Positions 35,100 through 47,230 of a DNA stretch of 64,000 nucleotides are shown piece by piece (positions within the stretch are counted from its first letter, which is position 1; every line of letters begins with the position of its first letter). The DNA is from Adiantum capillus-veneris (lineage: Eukaryota; Streptophyta; Polypodiopsida; Polypodiales; Pteridaceae): NCBI GenBank assembly GCA_014529385.2, contig CM043955.1, positions 153,851,640 to 153,915,639 of the forward strand, given 5' to 3'. Made by a program: the position numbers and the translations under genes. Below the pieces are notes generated by a model. It ran no database searches. It saw nothing but the letters and a program-made list of their open reading frames with translations, and was not told the DNA's origin.

Positions 35100-35470
35100 A
35101 ATAATATGTGGACCCATACATTTTTGTAAATCTAGGAGTAGAATTGGTATCTATTCATGTGTTGGTTGACTCCGATGCTCATTTGAATACATTTGATTGG
35201 AATCAGTATCCGCAAATGCAAGAATTGGTCCTGCAACCTTTGGAACTAATATTTATAGGATTTAATGGAACTATCAGTATGGCTATAGGTTTTGTGGAGC
35301 TCACAATACACATCAATTGATATGCATGTCCCCATAATTTTTTTGTACTACCACTAGATGCCTTCAATAATCAGCTAATAATGGACACACCATGGAAACA
35401 CAAATACAACAACTAGGTTCATTTTATAGCAGGAAACCCAAGTAATGTATGTCAATTTTACTTCCATGGA
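35100..35470 (+). pseudogene. Second retropepsin-like domain, downstream of gypsy integrase
   Basis: The frame 35108-35320 reads LVDSDAHLNTF, where an active aspartic protease has D-S/T-G-A, so the Gly is changed to Asp. It is followed by FIGFNGTISMAIGFVELTI. After a stop the reading continues FVLPLDAFNNQLIMDTPW, which matches the I-L-G-x-P-W end block of retropepsins. It lies after integrase, while another protease (9960) lies before RT. Gypsy copy 2 has the same arrangement (45210-45640). Function unknown. Confidence 0.65.
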
Positions 35471-36403
35471 AGATACCAGGTATTATTTTGAGAAGGTATG
35501 GTAACAAAATCCAAAATTTCCATCAGTGTGACTTCAATAGAGATACAAAAACCAATACATACCACTATATCTATCTGGTCTATTAATAGCCTTGAAGTTG
35601 TAGCTACTAGTCATCCACTCCCTTCAATACAATTCATGAATGCACAACCACCTATAATCAAGTGCACCTCAAAAATTGCCTACTCCTTGGGTCTAACAAA
35701 AATACAAAGCAATGTGGATACCTAAAAGGCGTACTCAAGTAAATATTGAGCCAATCAGAGCACAAACTACACAACAATTTGGATACCTAAAGGAAACCCA
35801 CGTGTCCAAGGAACCTTTATGATCCCCAAAGCTCAATTACAACTTCAAAACCAGTGGCAACAATCTATTTTTGTAACTACAAAAAATCAAAATTTTTGAT
35901 GGACTTACTTCAATTCCAAGGCCACAAACATTCCAAGAGATGACAAAGTGGATACCAAGGCCCAAGGACATATTGCAACCAACAAAATAGAAGTGTATTC
36001 CAAAGCAATGAGGATTTCCAAAAGAAACATCCAACTCAAATGTGTCACAGCCACCCCAATACGCTTCCAAATCTACAATCACTATCAAGGTATGGCGGCC
36101 TATACCTCATTCACAATTTTAGTCTCATCAAAGAGACACAACCCTTTGACAAGTTGTCAACTATCTATTGAGCTACAATGGCTAATACATGGTAAATGCT
36201 CATTGACAACCACACAGGTGAACCTCGCAATTGAATGCTCTTAAGCAATCTATTTAAGACCCGCCTCTTGCACAAGATCAATTTTTTCATGCATTGACTA
36301 AGTATGTATACATGGGGCCCCTTATATGTCCTTGCATAAGGCACCGCTTTATGACCCATGCACAACACAACATAGATGAGACATTGTCATCTAGGAGTAC
36401 CCC
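35471..36403 (+). other. 3' region of gypsy copy 1, unrecognised open pieces
   Basis: Short open pieces at 35498-35725 (Ser/Thr/Ile-rich) and 35948-36244 follow the protease-like domain in the same direction. I know no match. They may be the tail of the same extra ORF. Confidence 0.35.
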
Positions 36404-36423
36404 GACTAGGGGGGGAGGCATTC
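36404..36423 (+). promoter_or_regulatory. Polypurine tract of gypsy copy 1
   Basis: ACTAGGGGGGGAGGCATTC precedes TGAAGCATTCCG, a plausible LTR start. Confidence 0.6.
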
Positions 36424-37116
36424 TGAAGCATTCCGAATAAAAATCTTGAAATAAAAAAGAAAAGGGCACTGTTTTCTTGACTTTTGTGTTATAATTTGCA
36501 TTGGATTTCTTGTTTTTGCTACCGTTATTGATTTTGTGCCCTAAAATATGAAGAGAGCCAAGAGCAAGGGATAAACGTTAGAGATGAGCCCTTAGGTGTG
36601 TGTAATTACGTAGATAAGAAGGTTTTTTGCTAAAAATAATTATAATAAGTGGAACAGTCCGCCAAAAATTTGCAAATAAGAACTTTTCTTTGAAAGTCAA
36701 CTTTATTTAATTATCTAGCTATTTTTTAGGTCAAATTTGCTAGTTTTCTTTATTTATTATTATTTTTTTATTGGTTTTCCAAGCAATAAATGATGAAAAA
36801 AGCAAGAAAATTGCCAAAAAAAAAACAAAGATAGGTACATGGACCTTAGGAAGAGACGTGAGTTTTTAGAAGTCAATTTGGGGTAACAATGAGAAAGTTA
36901 AAATCAAAGTTGAATAAGTTGTGTAAAATGCTTTTAAGCTGAAAAAGCTTAATCGGGCAAAATGGATGGATTGGGGTCATACGATGTTTGAATTTTGAAA
37001 GTTTTGGCTTGATAATCATGATCACATAAGGTAGGACTAAGTAAGAGGTGGGGGCAAAAACTGACTCGAAAGCCCAGGGTCTGTATAGTCTAGCCCCACT
37101 TAAACTCTCATTTCTA

Positions 37117-37179
<63 letters not shown>

Positions 37180-37984
37180 TACTTTGGAATTGACCTTCTT
37201 GCAATTCCCACACCTTGCATGCTTTGAGCTTCAACACCGAACATGAGAGGTATGTTCCCTGCCTAGTACACTATCATTTGATGCAATTGCATGCCGGAAT
37301 CAGTAGGGGGAAGTCCGATTAGACCTAGGCCCCGGCTCGCACATGAAAATGATTCCTACACCAAGTTGGGGCATCCAGTGATGACCAAAATCAAGGCAAG
37401 GGTTTCTCTTAGGCCTACTAACACCAAACTTCAAATTTGAGCTACTGGAAAACCCCTACAGCTAAAAATTGCATTTTTTCCCTAGTTGCTAGAATGAACC
37501 AATATTTAACCAAAATCATCAGAACATCAAAGCACTAGACTTTTGTGAAGGAACTTCCATAGTGGGATTGATCAAGAGGGTTTTAAAATGGAAAAACTCC
37601 CGTAACCCAAGAAACTGCCATCCCGATGTAAATCAGTCACTCATCATGGGGTGATAGAATGGAAAAAGAACTTGCAAAGAGCTTCTAAATACCCTTGCAA
37701 ATCAATTGTCAATGATGCATTGTACCACACGAGGGAAAATGATTAGTTGTCAAAGTCAGAGAATCCTTCCTAAGAACCTAGTGGTCCTATGGTCTACTTG
37801 ACTACATGATCAATGATGTGGTACATTGAAAATGTTTAAAACAAGTGTATAAGGGTGTATGAATCTATGCATGATTGAAAAAGTTTCTTTTTGTGCTAGA
37901 TAGGAAACAAATTGTGTTTTTCTCTTTCAACCTTGCATCACTTAGTAGTCATGAATGTGAACATGTCATCCATGTTCCCTTTAA
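36424..37984 (+). repeat. Probable 3' LTR of gypsy copy 1 and flank, end not determined
   Basis: AT-rich with no ORF of note. It carries a (GA)28 tract at 37120-37175. A possible LTR end is CACCGAACA near 37242, but no partner LTR is in the window to confirm. From about 37250 to 37980 I see no gene. Confidence 0.4.
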
Positions 37985-39323
37985 CACTAGGTTGGTCATG
38001 GGACACTTTTATGTCCTCGGGCACTTTTATGTCCTGTGAAGTGACCATTTTCCTTGAATTATGTCAAGAGTTTCAAAATGGATTTTGAGGTGCTATCTGT
38101 CTAGAAAGTTGTCTCATGAGGTGAAAAAAACTCGACATTTTTTTGGAATATCAATTTCATCTTTAACCTTGTCCTTGCACAACATTTCACAACCTAAACT
38201 GTGTGAAAAAACGGGTCCTGTTTTTTGCTTTTTTCAACTTTTTGCAACTATACCACTCTAGAATTCATGTTTGTGAGGTCTATAATGCTAGAGAACTATC
38301 TTTAGTAGTCCTCAACATGTCCTGATGCTTCTCGGGAGAAATAAATGTTAAAGTTGTAAGTTATGACCAAATTACAAAAATTGTCAAATCCTGTTTTATA
38401 GCCAATTTTAGCTCTTCTATGATTTTTTTGGTGGCTTTCATGATATCCAAATGCAGTTTTGATTTTCTATGTCGCATATTGTAACATAAAGCTAATATTC
38501 CTTGAGTTTTGGGGCACCTAATACCCTATTTTGCATAGTAGACAACGATGGTTGATTTTTTTAGTTATAGAAGAAAACAAAACATTCTAGTATATCAAGT
38601 ATAGCTTTTTCAATATTGTTAGTTTCTTGTGACAACTACATGCATTTTGTAGGTAGTAACCATATCTAGTCATAAGGATCAAATTTGGCTAGATATTGAA
38701 TAGTTTCTATGGGATTCTACAACTCATAATGTTGAACCCAGTTTTTTCATGTTTGTTGTATTTAGCATTTCATCTTTGTCCCCAAGATTCCCCTTGGTAA
38801 GAGATGTATTATTCTTTTGACATGCTCCATGGCTCTTTATGAACCTAAATGACAATAGGGAACTAAGAAAATATGCATATATTATTTCTATTGAGCGTGG
38901 CTATAGAAAGTTTGATGATAGGTTTGCAGAATGGTAAACATTCAACTTTTTTGTACCTATTTATTTTGGCAAAACAAAAAATAGTGATTGAGAAGCAATC
39001 ATATGTTCTGATCACCAACCCATTGAAGTTAACTAGGGAATTTATCTCAAGTCCTACAAAAATCCCTAATCTTATTTTTATGCAACAAAACTTAAGAAAT
39101 GACTGTTTTGATGAAAATGTACTGGTCCATCAACTTTGGAGGCTTGGTGTGACCAAAAGATGAGAAATTTTACAAGTTTCTTATTTTTTCCATGTGTAGT
39201 AGGCCTTGAACTATAACCTCATGAAAGGATTTTACCAAATGAGTGGATCTACTATGGTTTTGGAGGTTTTTTTCAAAACCCTCAAAGGACACTTTTATGT
39301 CCTGTTAGGTTACCAACCTAGTG
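37985..39323 (-). mobile_element. TTAA-flanked DNA element B (copy of A, opposite orientation)
   Basis: TTAA at 37981-37984 and 39324-39327; terminal repeats CACTAGGTTGGT as in A. The interior is a close reverse-complement match to element A over its whole length, with small indels, including an extra GCACTTTTATGTCCT at the left end. Open stretches of 66 and 96 codons match those of A, which reflects copy similarity rather than a known protein. Confidence 0.82.
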
Positions 39324-39327
39324 TTAA

Positions 39328-40228
39328 AGTGAAAACAAGCCTTAAAAGAGATCCTATGAGTGTAAAGTCACTATACCCTTTATGGAAAAAGTCTCTCAAA
39401 ATCAAGACCTGAAACTAGTCCCAAGCTAGTGAAGGCAGTCCAGAGTCCAGTACAAGATGATCAACTAGCTCAAAACACTAACTACAAGGTGCTACCCAAC
39501 AAGTCTTACCTTGTTTGGAAGTGAATTATGAAAAAAACAAGGGAAAATCACAATATTTTCCCACACAATGTTGGAGTGTTATCAAAAAGTGAATTTGAAG
39601 ATATAGAAGGGATACCCTACCTTATCAAGAGCCACCCAAAAAGTTTCACACCCATTGGAGATATGTAAACCCCCTCCACAAACTTCGTGCTTGGTTAAGT
39701 GATTTAATTTGACTTACACCATGCCGAGCTGATAAATTCAAGAGTACATGTGGATAACTCACCTCTAAATACTATCAAGAATGCACCTACCAAATTTGGT
39801 AGCTAAAATAGAACAAATGTGGAAAAAGTGAAAAAAAATCATGATTTTTTCCAACAAAAAGCAACCAGAAAATCCAAGGAAGATAGAACCACAGGAAAAT
39901 GTTCGTAGGAGTCTATGGAACATCCCTATGTGGCCAAAAGGACATAAGGTCACATTTCCATCACACATGATGTTGAAATCTTGAAGCAAATGCCTGAAAC
40001 CTTGAAACCCCCAATCCAAATCTCATCAAATCAAAACTAGAGCCTTTATGGGTAGTGTACATCAAGCCCATGCAATGAGAACCTCAAAAAACTCACATGT
40101 GCACAAGCCTGAGAAAAAAACGTGATTTTTTCTTTGTGTTGCATGAAGACTAATTTTTTCAACTATCGAGTTTTTGCATGATTTGTACATGAGCTTTGAA
40201 CAAGGTTATACACTAACAAGCTTATTAG
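39328..40228 (+). other. AT-rich stretch without gene
   Basis: Repeated lysine/asparagine-poor short frames only. It may be the leader of whatever element ends at 43527. Confidence 0.4.
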
Positions 40229-43200
40229 ATGAATGTAAAGAAGAATAACATCACTTTAGTCTCTAACTGTTCTCTGAACTTTGACAATTGTCATAGGACC
40301 ATGAAATTTGAAGCTAAGGCAACAAAAAGAAGTGGTATCGCAAAAAAAAGGCTAGAGCAGGTCCCCAAGTTCACGATACTCAAAGACTCTTTGAAAGAAT
40401 CCTCCTCTTATATCAAGAAGGAAAGACTTGACCTTGAAGGAGCAACGGTATACGAAGCTATCTATCGGGATGTAGAGAAAAATATGGTCATGCTTCACAT
40501 GCTACCTCGAGAGTCTTACAACTTGGCAAGAAAGTTGCCCATTGAGGAGGCATTATTAGAAAAGACTGATTTGCTCAACTATTTCCAGATACCACCATGT
40601 GGACTTGATGTCAAGAGAGCCCATGAGATCTACACCAACATCATAGAGGAGGGAACAATTGAAATATCTACCCTCGATGATGACAAAGTTCAAGTAAAAG
40701 TCACATCAGAGCTGATTGCAAAGGCCTTAAGTTTATCAAATAGAGGATCATTGATGAAAGGTAAAAAGGAAATGGGAGTGGAAGTTTTTGTGAAGAAAGA
40801 GCAACACCAACGTTTGAAGACATGACATTCCAAGAAGCGAAACTATCCACCCACATGTTCATGAAATTTTTCCACATTGACAACAAAAATCTTGGTCGAT
40901 ATACTACACCAAACCATACAATGGCCATAACATACACTTGGGCTTCTCAGTAGAACACACCGATCACCAACACCCAGTATCTACTCAAACTGCTCACAAA
41001 GAAGAAGAAGCACACTAAGCTTACATATATGTCATCTTTGGAAGTTTTGATAAAGTTATCTTATCAAGCTATCGAAGCAACCCAGGATTTACCAAAATCT
41101 TATTCCCAAATGACTGGCAAGATGAAGAAAGTGAAGAAGGAATGACAAAGTTGGGTTCTACTCAGACAACTGCGTACACACGATCTAAAATAAAGTTGCA
41201 AGAGTTGGAGTCTTCTGAAGAAGAGCATGAAGATAGAAAGGTAACAAACCAATGCCTATGCCTAAACCCGAAGGAAAGTTGCAAGAGTTGGAGTCTTCTG
41301 AAGAATGCAAGAAGGAAAGAGTGGAAGAAGGGGAACTTGCTAAGAAATAGGTGCCACGCAAGATCCGCACCAAAAACCCATCATCAACTCCCTTCACTAT
41401 CGAGCAGCTGAAAGAGATGTGGGCAAATGGAGAGATCCAAGCTAGAAGAAGAGGAAGCAAAAAACATTGTGGAGGATGCAAAGAAGGCAGAGGAAAGACC
41501 AGATTCTGATAGCTTCACACAGAGCTCGCACTCTAAATCTAACAACCAATCTCATGGGGACTTTTGTTATGAAACGGTGCAAACTCAGGAGTCTTAACCA
41601 AAAACATCATAGGCCCAAGACACCCAAGAGCAAACAAGGGATCAAGATAGTTTTCCTAAACAACAAAATCCTCGTGTGGTCCCAGAGGAGATCAGACGGC
41701 CAGTTCCTATCTGTATGGCAATGAAGCATGATCGACCCTTATTGCCAAGCACTACAAAGTTAGCGATCGACATGTATAATGTGGCTATTCAAGATCACAC
41801 ACAAGATCAAAACATGGTCTTAACACAACATTCGCACAAAAATGATCATAGAAGCTCAGATAGCCAAGCAAGAAGTGCAAGAATCAAAGAGCCAGCTAGT
41901 TTCTTAACAAAAAAAACTAGATGAAGATTATGAAGAGATAGTTTCCACACATAAAAAGATAATTGAAGATTTACAAACACATAAAGAAGATTCATTGATG
42001 TTCTCAACCAAGCTCACACACTGGAGAATCAGTTGGCCATAGGTGAAATTCAACTAGTGAGAATTGAGGAGGAATTATTGGCCCAACGCCGCATTGTGGA
42101 CAAAATCTAACTCACACTAGAGAGAGCTACAAGAAAGAATGCGGCAATATGCCACTATAGCTGCCTTAGCTTGAGAGGAGGGTCTCCAAGCAAAAAATGT
42201 AGCTCTAATGAAAGAAAATGAAGATATAAAATCCCTAGTAGCTACCCTATAGGCCAAGCTTGATTGCAAGCCACAAGATTTCACTGACACGATTGATCAT
42301 GGAGATGCTGACCAGGGTGAACATGATGATGCATAGAAGGAGAAGGATGCCTAGCAAGGACCACACCAAACCCAGCAACAAAGGTCCTCTTCTGAAGCCC
42401 CTCACCCAACATCAAGCAAGGTTTGAGACAAAGGAAAGCAACACGCTACACAAGAAGTCCCCAAGACAAGTATTGCTCAAAGGACAAGAGTAGAAGAGAG
42501 CACTAAGCATGAAACAATAGATGAAAGGGCTCATCACTTATAGAAGAGGCGATAGAGGAGATGAAAGAAAGAACTTTAGGAACATAAGAAGAGCATTGGA
42601 GGAAGGCAATGCAATGGAAAATCCAACTTCTCCATGCTGTCAATTTACAGCTCCTCAAAGCAACAACCATTACGGAAGATTGGTATACCCACTCTCTCCC
42701 TTTTCCTTTGATCACATATGAATTCAAAGAAAAGCCTCCATTGAATAAAAAATGCTAGAATCTCAACCACAAGAGCGACAACCTAAATGGAAAATGGTGT
42801 GGCTAGAAGAGCACCCAGAGTGGAGAATTCACATGATGAGAGTGCCAAGGCATATTGAGAAGGATGCTACTTTTTGTCTAGTGCCTAGAGTGCATACATT
42901 GATCCGACATGAAACCGTAAAAAAGCAACATCACAACTGGCTCAACTACCCAGCTCTTCTAGGACCCAAGGACAAAGAAATGTTAGATGAGAAATACATG
43001 CTCAATACTCTACACGCAACAGTCAAAATGTATGAAGGACTTCTTGATCTGGCTTGTCAAATGTTGAAGAAGATTTGTAGAATGATGGATGCCTATATCA
43101 CCATGTATCATTAACAATGGATCTCAAAAATTGCATGGATGTCATTTTTGGAAGGAAACAAAGGATTGGTTTATGATCTTAGTGAGCAGCTCAATGAATC

Positions 43201-43514
43201 ATGGCTTCTTTGCCCGGCTAATGTTCATGTCATCACATTTCATAAATACATTTGAAGAAGCATTTTATTATACAGGGTTCTTTACATTAAACACCACCCT
43301 TTTTAGGCCTGAAGTCAATGACAACTGAGCACCTTTGTGAGCGTCATGCAATGGAGCTCCTTTCAATCGACACAATGAAGCCATTTTCTCTCAAAGCCAG
43401 AGACTTAGCATCAAAATATCAGGATGGATGACAAGGAAAGCATGATGCTACCTTGAAAGGAGACCCTACATCCGCCATCAACCTTGATTTTGATTCCGAG
43501 TCGAGGACGATTTA
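40229..43514 (+). pseudogene. Unrecognised ORF region, broken, ending beside a polypurine tract
   Basis: A 198-codon frame (40229-40825) continues after a frameshift with FEDMTFQEAKLSTHMFMKFF and GRYTTPNHTMAITYTWA, a pattern that reminds me of plant-transposon accessory proteins (weak). About 41870-42240 has coiled-coil-like Lys/Glu-rich pieces. A 120-codon frame at 42752-43114 (WRIHMMRVPRHIEKDATF) and another at 43089-43328 follow. It contains no gag, protease, integrase or RT motif. An 84-bp direct duplication lies near 41192 and 41276. It is probably an accessory ORF of an LTR element. Confidence 0.4.
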
Positions 43515-43526
43515 AATAGGAGGGGA
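43515..43526 (+). promoter_or_regulatory. Polypurine tract before an LTR
   Basis: AATAGGAGGGGA directly precedes TGTTAGGAGATTCC. Confidence 0.55.
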
Positions 43527-44294
43527 TGTTAGGAGATTCCAACAAGGATTCTAGTTATTTCACAAAATTTTTCACCACTCTTGTAATTGCAATTGTAATT
43601 CCAATTGATAGTGACATTTCTTCAAATTTTCTAAAACTTGTATGTGTCACCCGTATCTACTTTTGAACCCAAAAATGTAATATTTGATGATACTGCGGTA
43701 AATCTAGCATTTGTACCATAAAACCCAAAGCAGGGTATAGAAGGCAACATTGTAAGGTTTTTTGTACACAATCGTTATTATGAATGAATAAGCAGATAAG
43801 GTTTTCTATGTATGTCGTGTGTCTTCTGCACTCTACTACGATCTTTAATTTCTTGCACTGCTCTGCACGGTTGTCGCATCAAAATTCTGAGGGCACCATT
43901 CTGTTTGTCTCTTCAAGAGCTACGTGTGGATACTGATACCTACATTTCAAGCATCGCATGAAATTTGAGTATTGACTTTTATGACCTTCCAGGTGACATT
44001 TCTCTCTAACCGACTGTCATTTTGAGGTTTCATCAATTGCACTAGGTTCCAAGAACTTAGGAGATCCTAGTAGCACATTTGGATCCAAAAAATCATCCTG
44101 CATATGGTTGACAAGATAAAATCATGTTTTTCTCCTTGTGTTGTAATGCAAGTTTGACAGCTCAATTTCATTGTATATAGTCTCAGGGAGCTGCCTATTA
44201 ATTTTGGAGTCAGGCGGAGCTGATTTGCTTGAGGATTTGCATGTGGTTAAGAGAGAGAAAAGAATGATAGAATGAGAGATTCCGGTAGATGTGG
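43527..44294 (+). repeat. Probable 3' LTR of an unidentified element, end unknown
   Basis: It starts TGTTAGGAGATTCC. The sequence has no ORF on the plus strand and no partner LTR in the window. Its right limit lies somewhere before gypsy copy 2 starts at 44295. Confidence 0.4.
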
Positions 44295-44940
44295 GTAAGG
44301 GCTTTTTACAAGAGGGGCATAGACTTTGTCGAGCCAATTGCACCTATTGTATATCAAATTCATGCTCAATATATCATTGTTGGCATAGGCTATCTAGCCA
44401 AATGGGTCGAAAAATGATGCAAAAACGACAGTGCAGATCTTGTATCAACACATATTTATAGGTATTTGATTCATCTCGCAAATTAGCACCATATCACCCT
44501 CAAGCTAATGAACAAGTGGAAAGCACAAATAAAATTTTATGCGAGGTGCTCACAAAGATAATGAGTAATCAAGAGCAGACTGGGACCAAGGGCTACATTC
44601 AACTCTTTGGGCATATCAAGTTGCTTACAAAACAACAATTGGAATGACATTTTTTAATATGGTGTTTAGGCTAAATGCCATACTACCCGTGGAATTCTTG
44701 AATTCAATACTTTGCATAGCCAAGAACTTAGAGTGGATAGACCACAAGTTGTCAGAACTCAAGAGGCTAGATGAAATACACTTACAAGTTGTCACAAGAA
44801 TCTACATGCAAAAACAATGCATGAAGGAGTTCCACGATCAACAAGGAGTTCAAAAGGGTGACTACGTAATAGTCTACACCTTAAAACAACACTCCAAAAA
44901 GTTGAAAAAAAAAGAGAAAATGGCCCATTCGTGATTAATG
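44295..44940 (+). pseudogene. pol: Ty3/gypsy copy 2, integrase fragment
   Basis: It reads RGIDFVEPIAP, then YIIVGIGYLAKWVEK, the first Asp region of gypsy integrase. A deletion then leads to ANEQVESTNKILCEVLTK (the Glu region) and the C-terminal GMTFFNMVFRLNAILPVEF and KGDYVIVYTLK. It is homologous to 34430-34870 of copy 1, in the same direction. Confidence 0.75.
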
Positions 44941-45640
44941 ACATATCATCAAGTGGCACCATAAAACTTGCAACATTAGAGAGAGAAGAGATGCCCGGTT
45001 GGATTAGTGGTTGTAGGTTAAATAAATATCTTCTACCACTAACCACAAAAATGGTGGAAGGGATACACCTCAGAGCAAAAAGAAAGAAGCAAGACAAAGC
45101 TAGTCAAGCATGAGCTCAATATGAAGCAAAGTTGCAAATTTTGAAGCGTAAGGAAAGACAAAACTGCATCCAATTTCAACAACTTGCAACAACACCTCCT
45201 CAAATTGAAGCAATTCAGACAGGGACAAACTGGCTTGCAGGTATGGATGTATGCATTCGTATATTGCTGGCAAATGGATCAATTGAGCAAGCACTTGTAG
45301 ACATTGGAGTGCAAGCCAATGCCATAAAGTACTCCACATTCATGAAGATTTCAGGTGTACCATTAATGACTAATCAAATCAAGCTCAAAGTTGCAAACCA
45401 AGGTGACATGGTCAATTTAGGTCAATAAAACGTGTCATTCAACATTGAGGCCATCAATGCCTACACTAATTTCATGTAGTGGCAGACATAGAACTTAACA
45501 AAATAGTCAAACTCAATGTATCAGGCCCGTATCATGGATGCACACTTACAAAGAAATTCTGTAATGGCAAGAGGACACTTTAAAATTCACACTTAATGGC
45601 ACATCTTATGTCACTCCTTTGGCACAAAGTAATCATATTT
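44941..45640 (+). pseudogene. Ty3/gypsy copy 2, integrase tail and downstream retropepsin-like domain
   Basis: The frame 45132-45428 carries MDVCIRILLANGSIEQALVD followed directly by IGVQANAIKYS, the same placing as the LVDSDAHLNTF of copy 1 (here D-I-G, so the Ser position is changed and Gly kept). After frameshifts comes WMHTYKEIL near 45535, matching MDTPWKHKY in copy 1, then a Leu/Thr-rich tail. So this downstream domain is a regular part of the family. Confidence 0.65.
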
Positions 45641-45719
45641 GGAAAGTACAACCCATTAATACAAAAGCATATCCAGTACTGAAGCCTAAACCTACATGAC
45701 AAATCAACGGACAAACAAC

Positions 45720-46043
45720 AAGGTAGGTATGGGTGAAGAAATCCATAATGGCAAAGTCACCCATGTGTAAATGTATCCATCATCCATTAGCCATTGGCCA
45801 ATGGCCCTAATATTTCGGTAAAAAGGATGGGTGAAAAAATCCATAATGGCAAAGTCACCCATGTGTAAATGCATCCATCGACCATTAGCCACTGGCCATT
45901 GTATGGCTATGATATTTCGATAAAAATGGATTTTCCTCATGCATGATGGCTCCATGATGGCTTTTCCTCATAACAAGGGCCTTAAAAATGTGCTTTTATT
46001 TAGAATAAGAACTACAAGGGTAAATTAGGGTCCATACTTAAAA
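45720..46043 (-). repeat. Degraded LTR of the element 1 family
   Basis: The right half (GATGGCTTTTCCTCATAA, then ACTACAAGGGTAAATTAGGG, then CCATACTTAAAA) follows the end of the element 1 LTR with many changes. The left half has a roughly 99-bp tandem duplication starting GGGTGAAGAAATCC (45730) and GGGTGAAAAAATCC (45829), with CCATTGGCC motifs recalling the LTR array. No internal element sequence is attached, so it is a solo or truncated LTR. Confidence 0.7.
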
Positions 46044-46429
46044 ATATGGATGCATTTTTGTCAACTAAGCACATTAGATGCATGAAAGGCTCGATAACAA
46101 CTCGGGGGGTTCACCATTCAATACCCCCTATATAACGTGCGTTCGTGGGGTATCAAAAAAACCCCTCTTTTAGCATGTCTAAATGAATAAAATGACCCCT
46201 TATTATAGGAATTTCATATAAAAACCCTTTATTTTAATGTATCTCTATTAAATTGCCTAAATTTTTTGCATTTTAAAACCCCACTTTTTGAACTCATGTT
46301 ATACATTAAAATAATTACATAGTGCACCCCCCAAGGGTAACAATGACAATTTTCTCTACATTTCTCCAAAACACTAGATAGTATACAAGTTGATAGCACT
46401 TAGTGACTACAGTCTCTTAGTGAGGATAC
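46044..46429. other. No gene seen
   Basis: AT-rich with C-run rich short motifs. Nothing recognised. Confidence 0.5.
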
Positions 46430-47230
46430 TTGTCAAGCCAAATATCCCATCATCTATCTACAATTGTTTCACCAAGGGCTAGCTTAACTTGCTACAATGT
46501 AGAGGAAATTTAGTATAAAATTGGAAACCATGTCGCACAAAATATCTGCAAATTCTTGGCAGGTGACTTAGTTCTAAAGAGAGTATAAGTAAAAGCATGA
46601 TCTCTTATGAACTTGAGAACATCATTAACATCTATGAGACTTTGCCTTATTGAAGGCACTTTCTCAAAGTCCTTAAGAAGCAAATGCAAATTTTGGTCAA
46701 CACATGGAACCCATGTAATCTAAGGATACTTGCCTTTCATTGCACGTCCTACACCTTTGTAGCTAGATACATTATTTGTGACGATAGTTGTTACATTTTT
46801 GGACCCACCATCTTTTAAAATTGCACACTCATATATGGATGTTAGAAAACCACTTATTTTTTCTTTCAAAGATGTATCAATTGCTTCCACAAAAATGGAT
46901 CCTTTCAAACAATCAATGTCACATTATCATGGGTTTTTTTGGGGATTTGTCCATCCATCAAGAGCAATTGTACATCCTCATATTATGGCACCTACTTAAG
47001 AACTTTGTGCTTCAGAATACTGTCTGATGAAGCTTTTACTTTATCTAGATATTTTGTACACATCTTGTTGTAATCAGGTGCCATAAATCCTTTGTTCATT
47101 GTGCTCATCAAAGCATCTTTGAAGAATAGGTTACGGATGACATTAAATGGAATTTTTCTTAGGTGCTTGTGGAGATGAATCAAGTTTTTCACTTATTGTA
47201 TAATAAATGAGACGGTTTTTAGTGCTTCAG
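46430..47230 (-). pseudogene. hAT-like transposase, DUF659 region, fragment
   Basis: Minus-strand pieces read IPFNVIRNLFFKDALM (about 47155), LLMDG then TNPQKNP, KGSIFVEAIDTSLKEKI (46908), NVTTIVTNNVSSYKGVG and ITWVPCVDQNLHLLLKDFEK, then RDHAFTYTLF. This is the DUF659 order: an IPFNV start, a DGW box, V-x-A-x-D-x-S, VTDNASNY and W-x-PC-x-xH. In this copy the TDN block reads TNN and the CAAH block reads CVDQ, so key residues are lost. The C-terminal dimerisation domain is absent. Stops are present. Confidence 0.75.

Noticed and set aside
36424..44294. 36424 and 43527 as the LTR pair of one element around the 40229-43514 ORF
   Set aside because: The two starts and following sequences do not match each other.
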